53,675 nucleotides of DNA from positions 1 to 53,675 of the forward strand of contig CAYHFW010000016.1 of the NCBI GenBank assembly GCA_964355975.1, in the 5' to 3' direction. Below, piece by piece: positions 41,630 to 50,933 of the stretch. Positions within the stretch are counted from its first letter, which is position 1; each line of letters starts with the position of its first letter. Position numbers and translations under genes: made by a program. Origin of the DNA: F1-60-MAGs104 sp964355975. GTDB lineage: Bacteria > Planctomycetota > Phycisphaerae > Phycisphaerales > SM1A02. Below the pieces are notes generated by a model. It was not told where the DNA came from, did no database searches, and worked only from the letters and a program-made list of their open reading frames with translations.

Positions 41630-43159
41630 AGCGACTGGTGCAGCGGCTGAGGACGACGCTCCCGAAGAAATTGGTTCGAGCGTGATTGGATCGCGCATCG
41701 GCAATTCGGTGGCTGGTCCAAAGAGCGCCATGTTGGCGCGTCCTTGCAAGTCACCCTTCGAGATGTCCGCCCAGTTTCCGACGATCAAGATCGCCATCTT
41801 GCTTGGCACGAGATACTTTTGCGCAACGCGTTGAATATCTGCTGCAGTGACGGCGTTGATCTTGGCGCGGTAGTTCGCCCAGTAGTCGGCGGGACGATTT
41901 GTCCAGGCGTCTGAGACAAAGACACCGAGCATCGCTGGCTTCGAGGCGAAGATCGACGGAAACGTCTCGATCGACGATGCCTTCGCAGTGTCGAGTTCTG
42001 CTGCGGTCACGGGTTGATCGCGCATCTTGTTGAACTCTTCCATAATGAGTTTCAGCGCGAGTGCCACGGTCGGGCTCTTGCTCTCATATCCGGCGCGAAA
42101 AATGCCCGGATAGAAAACTCCAGCGCGAAAATTGCTTCCTGCGCTGTACGCAAGCCCCTCATCACTGCGCACGCGTCCCATGATGCGGCTCGAGAATCCG
42201 CCGCCGCCGAGAATCTCATTCATCATCGTGTATGCGTAGAAGTCTGGATTGTCGCGTTGAATCGACTCAAGCCCGATGATGACCTTGCCTTGCGGGATCG
42301 CCTTCTGCACGTAGTACACGCCTGGCACAATCTTGTGCGTTGGAGCGACGGGCGCCGCATTCGCGCTGCCCTTGGTCCATCCTGCAAGCGCCTTCTCAAG
42401 CGTGGCTGGCAGTGTCTTTGGATCGAAGTCTCCACTCACTGAAATGATCATGTTTCCAGGGTGAAAAGTGCGCGCGCCCATCGTGCGCATGTCGGCGACG
42501 GTGATGGCGTTGAGCGATGCACCCGTGGGTTGCTGCGATTCGAAATGGTCGTTTCCGAAGACGAGGTAACTCCATTCGCGTGCGCTAATCGAAGACGCAT
42601 CATCGTTGCGTTGCTTCAGTGCTTCGAGTGCGTCGGCGCGTGCGATCTTGAACTTCGCCTCGTCGAAGCCAGGATTCTTGAGCGTGTCGATGAGAATCGC
42701 GAGGCTCGCATCAAAGTTCGATGCGAGGCAGTCGATCGACGCCGACGACATCCAATCCTGAGAGCGAACGCTCATCTTGGTCGCCATGAAGTCGAGCTTC
42801 TCATCAACATCGTTCGCACTCATCGTGGTGGTACCGCCCAAACGCATCATTCCAGCGGTCATCGAAGAAAGCCCTGCAAGTTTTGCAGGATCGAGGTTGC
42901 GCCCCCCCATGCAACTGATCGAGAGGTTGATGAGTGGAAACTCATGGCTCGGCAGCATGAAAAGTGTCGTGCCATCCGAAAGTGTCGTGCGGTACTCGCT
43001 CGCAACCGGCGCGGTGAAGTGCAGCGGCGGATAGACCAACGTCTCAGGACGCGGCGAGATCTTCGTGCCTTGGCCTGCGGCCGCTGATCCAATGAGTGCA
43101 ACGGTGGTGCAGGTGAGAACGAGCGCTGCGATGCGGGTGTGGTGGGTTGTCAATTTCAC
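41618..43159 (-). CDS. M16 family protein, non-catalytic subunit
   Basis: This exported 513-residue protein (signal MKLTTHHTRIAALVLTCTTV...AAAGQ) has the two-halved M16 (pitrilysin/insulinase) fold but no HxxEH zinc motif; the equivalent region reads GLSSMTAGMMRLGGT. It keeps the substrate-binding RY-type region (SSRIMGRVRSDEGLAYS) of the second half. M16 enzymes often work as a heterodimer of one active and one inactive chain. The active partner is encoded immediately upstream with an ATGA overlap, so this is probably its non-catalytic subunit. The C-terminus is Ser/Ala-rich. Confidence 0.88.
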   Translation of the reverse strand: MKLTTHHTRIAALVLTCTTVALIGSAAAGQGTKISPRPETLVYPPLHFTAPVASEYRTTLSDGTTLFMLPSHEFPLINLSISCMGGRNLDPAKLAGLSSMTAGMMRLGGTTTMSANDVDEKLDFMATKMSVRSQDWMSSASIDCLASNFDASLAILIDTLKNPGFDEAKFKIARADALEALKQRNDDASSISAREWSYLVFGNDHFESQQPTGASLNAITVADMRTMGARTFHPGNMIISVSGDFDPKTLPATLEKALAGWTKGSANAAPVAPTHKIVPGVYYVQKAIPQGKVIIGLESIQRDNPDFYAYTMMNEILGGGGFSSRIMGRVRSDEGLAYSAGSNFRAGVFYPGIFRAGYESKSPTVALALKLIMEEFNKMRDQPVTAAELDTAKASSIETFPSIFASKPAMLGVFVSDAWTNRPADYWANYRAKINAVTAADIQRVAQKYLVPSKMAILIVGNWADISKGDLQGRANMALFGPATELPMRDPITLEPISSGASSSAAAPVASGG

Positions 43160-45072
43160 TTGGCACTTCCTTTCGATTCGATTTGCGCAATGCGCTCTTG
43201 CATTTTCTTGAGCATGAAGTCGACCATCGGCTTCATCTGAGGCGGCATCTGCTCGGCTTGAGCGGAAAGTCCCGCCATCCCCTCGCGCAGCGCTCCCGCA
43301 TCTGTTTCTTTCTGTAACTGCGCCGCCATCTGTCGCGCGCGCGCCTGCATCGGGGCGGGCAACTTTGCGATCTCCGCATCGTCCGCGCTCGTTGCACCAC
43401 CAGCGGGTGTCGCGCTCGCCTTGCGCACATACGTCGCAACGGATCGGTTCGATGGATCGAAATACTTCGTGGCAACGCGCTGAATATCAGCGGCGGTGAC
43501 TGCCAGAAGTTTCTTTGGATTCTCGTTGATCTCTTCCCATCCGCCGAGCGCCTCGCAGTACGCAAGTTGAATCATCAAACTGAAATTGGCTTGCAATCCA
43601 CGAAATGAATCGGCTGCCGCTTGATTCTTGACCTTCTGAAGTTCGAGGTCAGAGACTGGTGCATCTTGCAGGAGTTTCAGCTGCGCGTACCAAGCCTCTT
43701 CGAGTTGGGCTGGTGTCGCCTCACCCTTGGTCTCTGCGCTGAACGAAAACGCCCCCGCGTAATTGCGGCTGTCCTGCTGCGCTGCTGCGCTCGCGGCGAT
43801 CTCGCTGCCTTCGACCATCGACTTGTACAGCCGACCGGTGCGCCCGTTGAGCACTTGCGTGAGCATGTCGAGGGCATACGAATCAGCGTGCTGGAAGGGC
43901 ACGGTGTGGTAGCGCACTTCGACTTGCGGCTGGCACTCTGCTTCTGCGTTCATGCGCTGCTCAGCCATCTGCTTCGATTCGAGCGTTACGACTGGAGGTG
44001 GTGTTGCCGTGCTAGGAGCGAGTCGGCTGAAGTAGGACTCAATGGACGCCTTCACTTCTGCTGGCTTGAAGTCGCCCACGATGATTCCAACCAAGTTGTT
44101 GGGGCGGTAGTAAGTGTTCCAGTATTTCTGCGCCTCTTCCATCGAGTACGAGTTCAGGTCGCTCGTCCATCCGATGACTGGCCATGAATATCCGCATGAA
44201 ACCCAGAACATCGCCTCAAACTGCTCTTGAAAGGTTCCCGTTGGAGTGCTCTCGGTGCGCAGGCGCCGCTCTTCGTGCACAACGTCGCGCTCGCTGAAAA
44301 ACTCGCGAAAGACGCTGTCATTGAGCCGATCGCTCTCCATCCAACACCAAAGTTCGAACTTGTTGCTTGGAACATTGATGAAATAGAAGGTCAAGTCATA
44401 CGAGGTGAACGCGTTCATGCGGCTTCCGCCGCCCTTGGTGTAAATCGTGTCGAACTCATCCTTGATGATCGATCCTGCGGCCTTCTGTTTCGACTCAAGA
44501 TCTTTGATCTGCGTTTCGATCGCGGCGATCTTGCTCGCTCCATCAGCGGTCGCCTTGTCGAGTGCGCCGAGTTCTTTGCGCAACTGTGAAATCGTCTCTG
44601 AATTCACGCGACCTTGCTGACTGTCCATCAGCATCTTGAGTTCGCTGCGCATTTTCGCCAACTTGGGAGTGTCGTTGGCAGCGTTCCACGGATCATCAAT
44701 CTCGCCAGCAAAGAAGCGCGTGTACTGCGTCGTCCAAGTCTCTTGATTCATCGCGTTGCGCAGGTTCTTCTGCGCGGTGCGAAAGTCGCCATCCTTTGCT
44801 GGATCGAGCGTGCCGATTGTGTTGGTGCCTTTGAACATCATGTGTTCAAAGAAGTGCGAGATGCCTGTGATGCCAGGGCGCTCGTTGACGCTGCCGACCT
44901 TGGCGACCCATCCCGCTGAGATCGTGTTTGGTTCATCGGTGCGGGGCACCAGAATGAACTTCATCCCGTTGTCGAGAGTGAAAACTTCGGGAGCGACCTG
45001 CTGCGCATGGGCCGTCGAATGCGTTATCAAGACGAGAGCGAGCGTCAGCAGGGAAGAGAGTGTGGTTTTCAT
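43156..45072 (-). CDS. M16 family zinc metallopeptidase, catalytic subunit
   Basis: This exported 638-residue protein (signal MKTTLSSLLTLALVLITHSTAHAQ) has the inverted zinc motif HFFEH (H73, E76, H77) and a likely third ligand in VVHEERRLRTE (E267). Between them is a charged, helical insertion of about 110 residues (roughly 95 to 210) before the conserved NAFTSYDLTFYFINVP stretch. The second M16 half runs to about residue 550 and is followed by a Met/Gln-rich helical tail. A GGAG ribosome-binding site lies five bases before ATG 45072. It forms a two-gene operon with the inactive subunit and probably digests peptides in the periplasm. Confidence 0.9.
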   Translation of the reverse strand: MKTTLSSLLTLALVLITHSTAHAQQVAPEVFTLDNGMKFILVPRTDEPNTISAGWVAKVGSVNERPGITGISHFFEHMMFKGTNTIGTLDPAKDGDFRTAQKNLRNAMNQETWTTQYTRFFAGEIDDPWNAANDTPKLAKMRSELKMLMDSQQGRVNSETISQLRKELGALDKATADGASKIAAIETQIKDLESKQKAAGSIIKDEFDTIYTKGGGSRMNAFTSYDLTFYFINVPSNKFELWCWMESDRLNDSVFREFFSERDVVHEERRLRTESTPTGTFQEQFEAMFWVSCGYSWPVIGWTSDLNSYSMEEAQKYWNTYYRPNNLVGIIVGDFKPAEVKASIESYFSRLAPSTATPPPVVTLESKQMAEQRMNAEAECQPQVEVRYHTVPFQHADSYALDMLTQVLNGRTGRLYKSMVEGSEIAASAAAQQDSRNYAGAFSFSAETKGEATPAQLEEAWYAQLKLLQDAPVSDLELQKVKNQAAADSFRGLQANFSLMIQLAYCEALGGWEEINENPKKLLAVTAADIQRVATKYFDPSNRSVATYVRKASATPAGGATSADDAEIAKLPAPMQARARQMAAQLQKETDAGALREGMAGLSAQAEQMPPQMKPMVDFMLKKMQERIAQIESKGSAK

Positions 45073-45161
45073 GGGTTCTCCAGTGGATGGGTGAGGGATA
45101 TTTGTAGTCGAAATGTGAAGAAAACATCGCCAACCCTTGAGTTGAGGAGTACCTTTCCCGC

Positions 45162-46994
45162 ATGGGCACTTTCGAACGATTCGCAGCCATCCTGGCCATG
45201 GCGGCGGTGACTGGTTCTGCGAGCGCGCAACTCCGGGTACTCAATTACAACTACGCGCACCTTGGCGGTGATGCAGCTGCACTGCAGAGCGTGATCGCGG
45301 CCGCTCACGCCGATAACAAGTTTGGTTGGGCGAAGCCTGTCGACATCTTGCTTTTTCAAGAAGTCACAACTGGAACAGTTGGAACATTGGAGTCGATCGT
45401 CCACGCGGCCGCTCCTGCTGGTTCGACCTACAACCGCGCAACGTTTACATCCGCGAGCGGCGAAGATTCAGCGTCTGGCGCACAGTGCGCCTTCTACCGC
45501 GTGCAATCGGTGACTGAGAATGTTTCTGCGCACGCCGACATCTTCAGCCAAGCTGGTCGTTACTGCGATCGGTGGCTGTTCACTCTCAATGGGTATTCGT
45601 CGAGCGCAGCATCGCTCTATGTCTACAGCCTTCATCTCAAAGCATCGCTCGGAAGCGAAGACCTCAGAGAGACTGGCGCGCTTGCGATTCGAGCAAATGC
45701 GAATGCGCTCGGAGCGGGAGTGCGTGCGATCTACACCGGCGACTTCAATCTTTACGTCAACACTGAGCCGGCATATCTCGCCTTTCTCGCCGCCGGTGCT
45801 GGGCAGGCGTTCGATCCGCTTGGCACAGGCTCATGGGTTGGAGCGAACAACGCGATCAAGCACACGCAGAGTCCGCGACTGGCGAGTGGGGGACTCGTTG
45901 GTGGCGGTGTCGATGATCGATTCGACTTTCATCTCGTGACCGCGAGTCTCGATGATGGCGAAGGAATCAGTTTTATTGATGGCACCTACCGCACGCTCGG
46001 CAATGACGGCAATCACTTTGACCAGGCGATCAACACTGGAAACAACACCTACTACCCGGGTGACGTGGCGCGATCCAACGCGCTGGCCAACGCCTTGTTT
46101 GCCGCTACCGATCACATGCCTGTCGTGGTCGATTACCAAGTGCCAGCGGTCATGTCTGCCTCGATGAGTGGAGTGCCTGCGCGTCTCATTCAAGGCGCGT
46201 CGGCAACGGCCACAGTGCAGGTTTCGAACATCGCGAGCGTCGTCACGCCGCTTGGAAGCGACGAGTTGAACTTCACCGCATCTGCAACCACGGGGCTCAT
46301 CGGTTCAGTGACGAGCATTGCGCCACTCGCTCCCGCCTTCGCAAGCGCGAGTCTTCAGATCAACACTGGCGTCGTCGGGACCATCGCACTGAGCGCGACG
46401 ACCACAAGCCCCTCTGAAGCGGTGCAAAACCCATCGATCGTCTCGACCGGTTCGTGCGTCGTCGTCGGCCACGCACGCCCTTCGTGGCTGTCGACATCGC
46501 AGAGCACGACAACGACGATCCCCGTCGCTGTGACAGTTGGAGGACCAGTCGTCGATATCGACGTTCCGCTGCACAACTTTGCATTCACGACACTGCAATC
46601 GAAACTCGACGCTGATTTTCTCTCAGTTCCAGCAGGTTCGAGAGTCTCGTTGCTTGGCACGCTTCCACAGTCGATCGCGGGAACGGCAGGGGTCGTGCGA
46701 CTGCGCGTGAATCCAACTGGATTGCTCGCGGGAGTGACGACAGTCAATGGAACGCTCTTGGTGAGCGACGAGAACATTCCTGGAGAGGGCGATGCAACAC
46801 TGAGTTTCTCAGTGGTCATCACTGCAACCGGCACAACCCAGCGACCAGGCGATGTCAACAATGATGGACTCGTCAATGGTTCTGATCTTGCGATCTTGCT
46901 TTCGCAATGGGGAGGACCCGGATCAGCCGATCTCAATGCGTCTGGAGGAGTCGACGGCGGTGATTTGTCGATCCTTTTGAGCAACTGGGGCTAA
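45162..46994 (+). CDS. Secreted endonuclease/exonuclease/phosphatase-family protein with dockerin-like tail
   Basis: The 610-residue protein has a signal peptide (MGTFERFAAILAMAAV...ASA) and an EEP-fold domain in residues 24 to 330: LRVLNYNYAHLGG, DILLFQEV (E67), YTGDFNLY (D194, N196), DDRFDF, and TDHMPVVVDY (D317, H318). Such enzymes cleave nucleic acids or phosphoesters with a divalent metal. A beta-sandwich region follows (340 to 560), and the last 48 residues are a dockerin-like tail (GDVNNDGLVNGSDL, then a second loop). It is the first gene of a run with the zincin and the DNRLRE protein, all with such tails. Its promoter was not clear. Confidence 0.85.
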   Translation: MGTFERFAAILAMAAVTGSASAQLRVLNYNYAHLGGDAAALQSVIAAAHADNKFGWAKPVDILLFQEVTTGTVGTLESIVHAAAPAGSTYNRATFTSASGEDSASGAQCAFYRVQSVTENVSAHADIFSQAGRYCDRWLFTLNGYSSSAASLYVYSLHLKASLGSEDLRETGALAIRANANALGAGVRAIYTGDFNLYVNTEPAYLAFLAAGAGQAFDPLGTGSWVGANNAIKHTQSPRLASGGLVGGGVDDRFDFHLVTASLDDGEGISFIDGTYRTLGNDGNHFDQAINTGNNTYYPGDVARSNALANALFAATDHMPVVVDYQVPAVMSASMSGVPARLIQGASATATVQVSNIASVVTPLGSDELNFTASATTGLIGSVTSIAPLAPAFASASLQINTGVVGTIALSATTTSPSEAVQNPSIVSTGSCVVVGHARPSWLSTSQSTTTTIPVAVTVGGPVVDIDVPLHNFAFTTLQSKLDADFLSVPAGSRVSLLGTLPQSIAGTAGVVRLRVNPTGLLAGVTTVNGTLLVSDENIPGEGDATLSFSVVITATGTTQRPGDVNNDGLVNGSDLAILLSQWGGPGSADLNASGGVDGGDLSILLSNWG

Positions 46995-47016
46995 TCGCCT
47001 GCGAATGGGTGAGACG

Positions 47017-49299
47017 ATGAATTTGCTTCTACGTCAGAGTCGAGTTGCGAAGGCTATTGCGTGCTCGCTCGCCGCATGTTGTTGTGCTCCACTGTTTGCA
47101 GTCGATCTCACCGTCTCGAGCGTCGAGTTGACGCAAGGGGGGCAGTTTGGAACGACGACGCTTGTGGCTGGCCGCCCAACGATGGTGCGCGTCAAGGTCG
47201 CAGTCTCGGGGCAGACCACGGCACAGTCCAATGTGGACGCAGTGTTGCGCGTTTACTCGGGCGGCGTGCAAATCGCAGGCTCTCCGTTCTTCTCACGCAA
47301 CGGTCCAATCACTGCCCCAATCACTCCGAGTTCTGCCACGGTCGATCACACGATCAACTTCACGATCATTCCTCCGCAGAGCAGCGACGTCGACTTTCAA
47401 GTGGTGGTCGATGGCCGAAACCTCGTCGTCGAGACGAACGAAGTCAACAACATCTATTCGCTGAACAACAAAGTCTTCGCCTGTCGCAAGGTGCTCGATG
47501 TTGGCTATGTCTCGGTGAATTACACCCCAGGCGGCGGGCAGCCCGTTGCAGCAACGATCGAGCCTGGCACTGGCGATGCGTTCATGCGTGGCATCTACGC
47601 CGTTGGCGAGTTGAACTACCACCGTTCGCCGCTGGGTCCACTCACTTGGACCCAAGCGATCGACTCGAGCGATGCGGCACTGCTCAGTTCATTGCAGACG
47701 ATTCGGTTGACGACGATTCCTGCAGCTGGGTACGCACGGCCAGAGTTTCTCTATGCATGGCTGCCCGGAAACCCATTCAGCGGAAATGGCGAAGCGAATG
47801 GAATCCCTGGAGATGTCGCATTCGGCAACACCGAGGCGTCGCGCTTTCAGCGCACAATGGCGCACGAAATCGGCCATTGTTGGGGACGCAGCCACACGAG
47901 CAACACCCTTGGATTCGTCGGCTTTGACGTTGAACATCATCTCGCCGCGCCTCTCTCGCTCGCGCAGACGCACGCGACGAGTCAGTACGACGTGATGGTT
48001 GCTGGGCAACTCACCAATGTGGCGTGGGTCGACTCGGGCACCTACAACGACTGTCTCACCGATGCGCGTTCGCAGTGCACAGCATTTGCTCCGCCAGGCG
48101 GAGGAGAGTCTCCCGCCTCAGATGCGCAGCGCGTGCTGCAAGTCAGCGGTTCGTACCAACACACAGCAGGGCGCATCGATCTGTTTCACGCGAATCAGAT
48201 TGATCTCGCCTCAGCGACGCAAGACGATCCTCGCGGTGACCTGCTCGTGCAGTCGTTTGACGCACGCGGAGCATTGCTCACGAGTCTTCGCTGGAAGTCT
48301 GGCACAACACGCGAGTCATGTGCGCAGTGCACTGCAGGATCAAAGCCACACTTGCATGATCATTCGCTCGTCTCTGTGCTCATTCCAGCCGCTGTGCGCA
48401 ACGAACAACCATCCCGCATCGAACTGCGCGACCTCAAGAGTGGACGGCTGCTCGCCACACGAACGCGCACACCATCGCCTCCTCGAATCGTCTCTCTTGG
48501 CAGTCGTCTCGTCGATGGCGCAGGGGTTGCGAGCCACCGCGGGGTCGGTCCATTTGTCGAACTCTTTTGGGATGCGCGCGACGACGATGGTGACGCTCTG
48601 CGCGCCGATCTTCTGCTGAGTTGCGACGGCGGTGAGTCGTGGACTCCCATTGGCGTGAATCAAGCAGAATCATCGATGAGATTCTCGCTCAGCGATCTAC
48701 CAGTTGCGCGCGCGGGGCTGGGCATCGTCAAAGTTCGCATCAGCGATGGACTCAATGTCGTCGATGACGAAATGCCCGCAGCGCTCGGTGTGTTTGGCAA
48801 AGGCGCCACCGACGAGGGATCGATTGCGGGCGATGGCGATTGGTCGAACCTGCTCGGTGAGAATCCTCCTGACATTCACTTGATCTCGCCCAACAGCGGT
48901 CAGACATATCGCGCCGCCGCATCGATTCTCTTGCACGCATCTGGATGGGATCTCGAAGATCAATACATGCCAGCGTCGGCATTCACATGGACCTCTTCGC
49001 TTGACGGATCGATCGGCACTGGCAGAGCACTGCTCACCCCAAGCCTGCGCGTGGGATCCCACACGATCACTTTGCGCGGCACCGACTCGTCTGGCCTCTT
49101 CGTTGAGAAGAGTGTTGCCATCACGGTGACTGCGAGATCGCTCTACAGCGCAGACATCAGCGGGGATGGATTCATCAATGGTGCCGATCTCTCTGCGCTC
49201 CTGAGCAACTGGGGCGGATCAGGAATGGGCGACATCGACTACGACGGCGCAGTAGACGGAAGCGATCTCACTTTTCTCTTGACGGAGTGGACAGGATGA
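47017..49299 (+). CDS. Secreted zinc metalloprotease (HExxH) with CARDB-like and dockerin-like domains
   Basis: I chose ATG 47017 (MNLLLRQSR...), with a GGTGAG-like site upstream; ATG 47005 is also in frame. A signal peptide leads to a CARDB-like adhesion domain (residues 20 to 150: VSSVELTQGGQFGTTTLVAGRPTMVRVKV, and VDGRNLVVETNEVNNIYS). A metalloprotease domain has the extended motif HEIGHCWGRSH (H283, E284, H287, H293), typical of metzincin-like or gluzincin-adjacent proteases. Several immunoglobulin-like modules follow, and the last residues are a dockerin-like tail (ADISGDGFINGADL). A cysteine-rich stretch lies near residue 435. It sits between the nuclease-like and DNRLRE genes. Confidence 0.8.
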   Translation: MNLLLRQSRVAKAIACSLAACCCAPLFAVDLTVSSVELTQGGQFGTTTLVAGRPTMVRVKVAVSGQTTAQSNVDAVLRVYSGGVQIAGSPFFSRNGPITAPITPSSATVDHTINFTIIPPQSSDVDFQVVVDGRNLVVETNEVNNIYSLNNKVFACRKVLDVGYVSVNYTPGGGQPVAATIEPGTGDAFMRGIYAVGELNYHRSPLGPLTWTQAIDSSDAALLSSLQTIRLTTIPAAGYARPEFLYAWLPGNPFSGNGEANGIPGDVAFGNTEASRFQRTMAHEIGHCWGRSHTSNTLGFVGFDVEHHLAAPLSLAQTHATSQYDVMVAGQLTNVAWVDSGTYNDCLTDARSQCTAFAPPGGGESPASDAQRVLQVSGSYQHTAGRIDLFHANQIDLASATQDDPRGDLLVQSFDARGALLTSLRWKSGTTRESCAQCTAGSKPHLHDHSLVSVLIPAAVRNEQPSRIELRDLKSGRLLATRTRTPSPPRIVSLGSRLVDGAGVASHRGVGPFVELFWDARDDDGDALRADLLLSCDGGESWTPIGVNQAESSMRFSLSDLPVARAGLGIVKVRISDGLNVVDDEMPAALGVFGKGATDEGSIAGDGDWSNLLGENPPDIHLISPNSGQTYRAAASILLHASGWDLEDQYMPASAFTWTSSLDGSIGTGRALLTPSLRVGSHTITLRGTDSSGLFVEKSVAITVTARSLYSADISGDGFINGADLSALLSNWGGSGMGDIDYDGAVDGSDLTFLLTEWTG

Positions 49300-50144
49300 A
49301 CGCAACTCGCTCCCTTGTGCGCGTGCTCGCATGCGCCACGAGCATCGTCACTCTGTTCGCGCAGGGGGCACTCGCGACCACGATCACAGTCAGCTCGGCG
49401 GCAGATGCGACACTGATCTCTGATCCGGACGGCGCGCAATTCGCGCTTGGTGCCGCCTATCAGATCTATGCAGGACGGGTCGGCGAGCAGGGGTTGAGCA
49501 CACTGCGCCGCGGCCTGATTCGCTTCGATTTCTCGACGATTCCAGCGGGTTCAACAATCACGAGCGTTCAACTCAAGCTGTACATGAGTGCGACGCAAGG
49601 TGCGGCTTTCAACATCTCTCTTCACCGCTCGCAGCAATCATGGGGTGAAGGGGCATCGTTCGCATTCGGTGGGGGAGGCGCCCCCGCGCAGCCTGGCGAC
49701 GCGACCTGGGTCAATCGATTTTTTCCTGGCGAGCCGTGGACGACTCCTGGTGGCAACTACGAGCCCATCGCGAGCGCCACCAAGAGTGTGAACGGAATCG
49801 CTTGGTACACGTGGGCGTCGACAACGCGCCTCGTCTCAGATGTTCAGGGATGGATCAACGCGCCCGCTTCAAACTATGGGTGGTTCGTGATTGGCAACGA
49901 GACGACTCTGCAGTCGGTCAAGCGATTCGATTCGCGCAATTCGACCGTCAATCAGCCGCAATTGATTGTGACTTTCAATCCCCCCGCGGCGAATCCCGCC
50001 GATGTGAATAACGATGGGCTCGTCAACGGCACCGATCTCGCGATCGTGCTCGGGGCATGGGCGACATCAAACGCGACGGCTGACATCGACAACGATGGAA
50101 CGGTGAACGGCATCGACCTCGCGCTCGTGCTTGCCTCGTGGTAA
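49296..50144 (+). CDS. Secreted DNRLRE domain protein with dockerin-like tail
   Basis: The 282-residue protein starts at ATG 49296 in an ATGA overlap; GTG 49287 is in frame but less likely. A signal peptide (MNATRSLVRVLACATSIVTLFAQGALA) is followed by a DNRLRE-type beta-sandwich: DATLISDPDG, YAGRVGEQGLSTLRRGLIRFDFSTIPAGSTITSVQLKLYM, and DVQGWINAPASNYGWFVIGNE, ending QPQLIVTF. This domain is usually a non-catalytic surface or carbohydrate-linked module. The tail has two calcium loops (ADVNNDGLVNGTDL and DIDNDGTVNGIDL). It closes the three-gene secreted cluster; the ABC ATPase gene follows nine bases later. Confidence 0.82.
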   Translation: MNATRSLVRVLACATSIVTLFAQGALATTITVSSAADATLISDPDGAQFALGAAYQIYAGRVGEQGLSTLRRGLIRFDFSTIPAGSTITSVQLKLYMSATQGAAFNISLHRSQQSWGEGASFAFGGGGAPAQPGDATWVNRFFPGEPWTTPGGNYEPIASATKSVNGIAWYTWASTTRLVSDVQGWINAPASNYGWFVIGNETTLQSVKRFDSRNSTVNQPQLIVTFNPPAANPADVNNDGLVNGTDLAIVLGAWATSNATADIDNDGTVNGIDLALVLASW

Positions 50145-50153
50145 CAAACACTC

Positions 50154-50933
50154 GTGGAACCAACTCGCGCTCAAGGGGCTCGCGCACTGATCGAAGCGGT
50201 CGCGCTGCGAAAAAACTTTGGATCACTCGAAGCAGTGCGTGGAATCAACCTCTCGGTCTTCGCGGGTGAAGTGCTTGGGTTTCTCGGTCCAAACGGCGCA
50301 GGCAAGTCAACAACAATGCGCATGTTGACGGGATTCCTCGAGCCCGATGCGGGAACGGTTCATATTGCAGGGGTCGATCTCGCGCGCGATCCACTTGGTG
50401 CGAAGCGGCAGTTTGGATATCTGCCCGAGGGGGCGCCCGCCTACGCCGACATGCGAGTCGAAGATTTTCTTGCGTTCGCGGCGCGCGCGCGCGGCTATCG
50501 CGGCGCAGAGATTGCCCAGCGCGTCAACTGGTCGGTGGCGCGAGTGCATCTCGAACCCTGCCGCGGACAGCGAATCGAAACACTTTCGAAGGGATTCAAG
50601 CGTCGCACAGGCATCGCGCAAGCACTGCTGCACGATCCGCCCGTCTTGATCCTCGACGAACCGACCGATGGACTCGATCCGAATCAGAAGCACGAGGTGC
50701 GGCAACTGGTGCGCGAACTTGGGCAGAGTCGCGCGATCATCTTGTCGACGCACATTCTTGAAGAGGTCGAGGCGGTCTGCACACGCGCGGTGATTATCAA
50801 CAAGGGGCTGACTGTCTTTGATGGCACCCCCAAAGAACTTGATGCGCGCGTGCCTGCAGGTGTTGCGCACAATCGGCTCGATCATGTCTTTCGCTCGCTG
50901 ACTGCCGCCAAAGCGCACCGAGGTGAACGATGA
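50154..50933 (+). CDS. ABC transporter ATP-binding protein, GldA-type
   Basis: The ATPase has Walker A GPNGAGKST, Q-loop region FGYLPEGAPAYADM, a modified signature LSKGFKRRTGIAQAL in place of LSGGQ, Walker B ILDEPTDGLDP, and the H-loop STHILEEVE. This pattern matches the GldA/CcmA-like family used by ABC-2 exporters in gliding and cell-surface systems. The start is GTG 50154. The permease gene overlaps its stop by ATGA, and the GldG-like gene follows, giving the usual three-gene order. Confidence 0.92.
   Translation: MEPTRAQGARALIEAVALRKNFGSLEAVRGINLSVFAGEVLGFLGPNGAGKSTTMRMLTGFLEPDAGTVHIAGVDLARDPLGAKRQFGYLPEGAPAYADMRVEDFLAFAARARGYRGAEIAQRVNWSVARVHLEPCRGQRIETLSKGFKRRTGIAQALLHDPPVLILDEPTDGLDPNQKHEVRQLVRELGQSRAIILSTHILEEVEAVCTRAVIINKGLTVFDGTPKELDARVPAGVAHNRLDHVFRSLTAAKAHRGER

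Noticed and set aside
41619..41649. Inverted repeat CAGCCGC/GCGGCTG spanning the murJ and M16 stops
   Set aside because: The stem is perfect but there is no T tract on either strand and the loop is 17 bases, so a terminator call is not supported.
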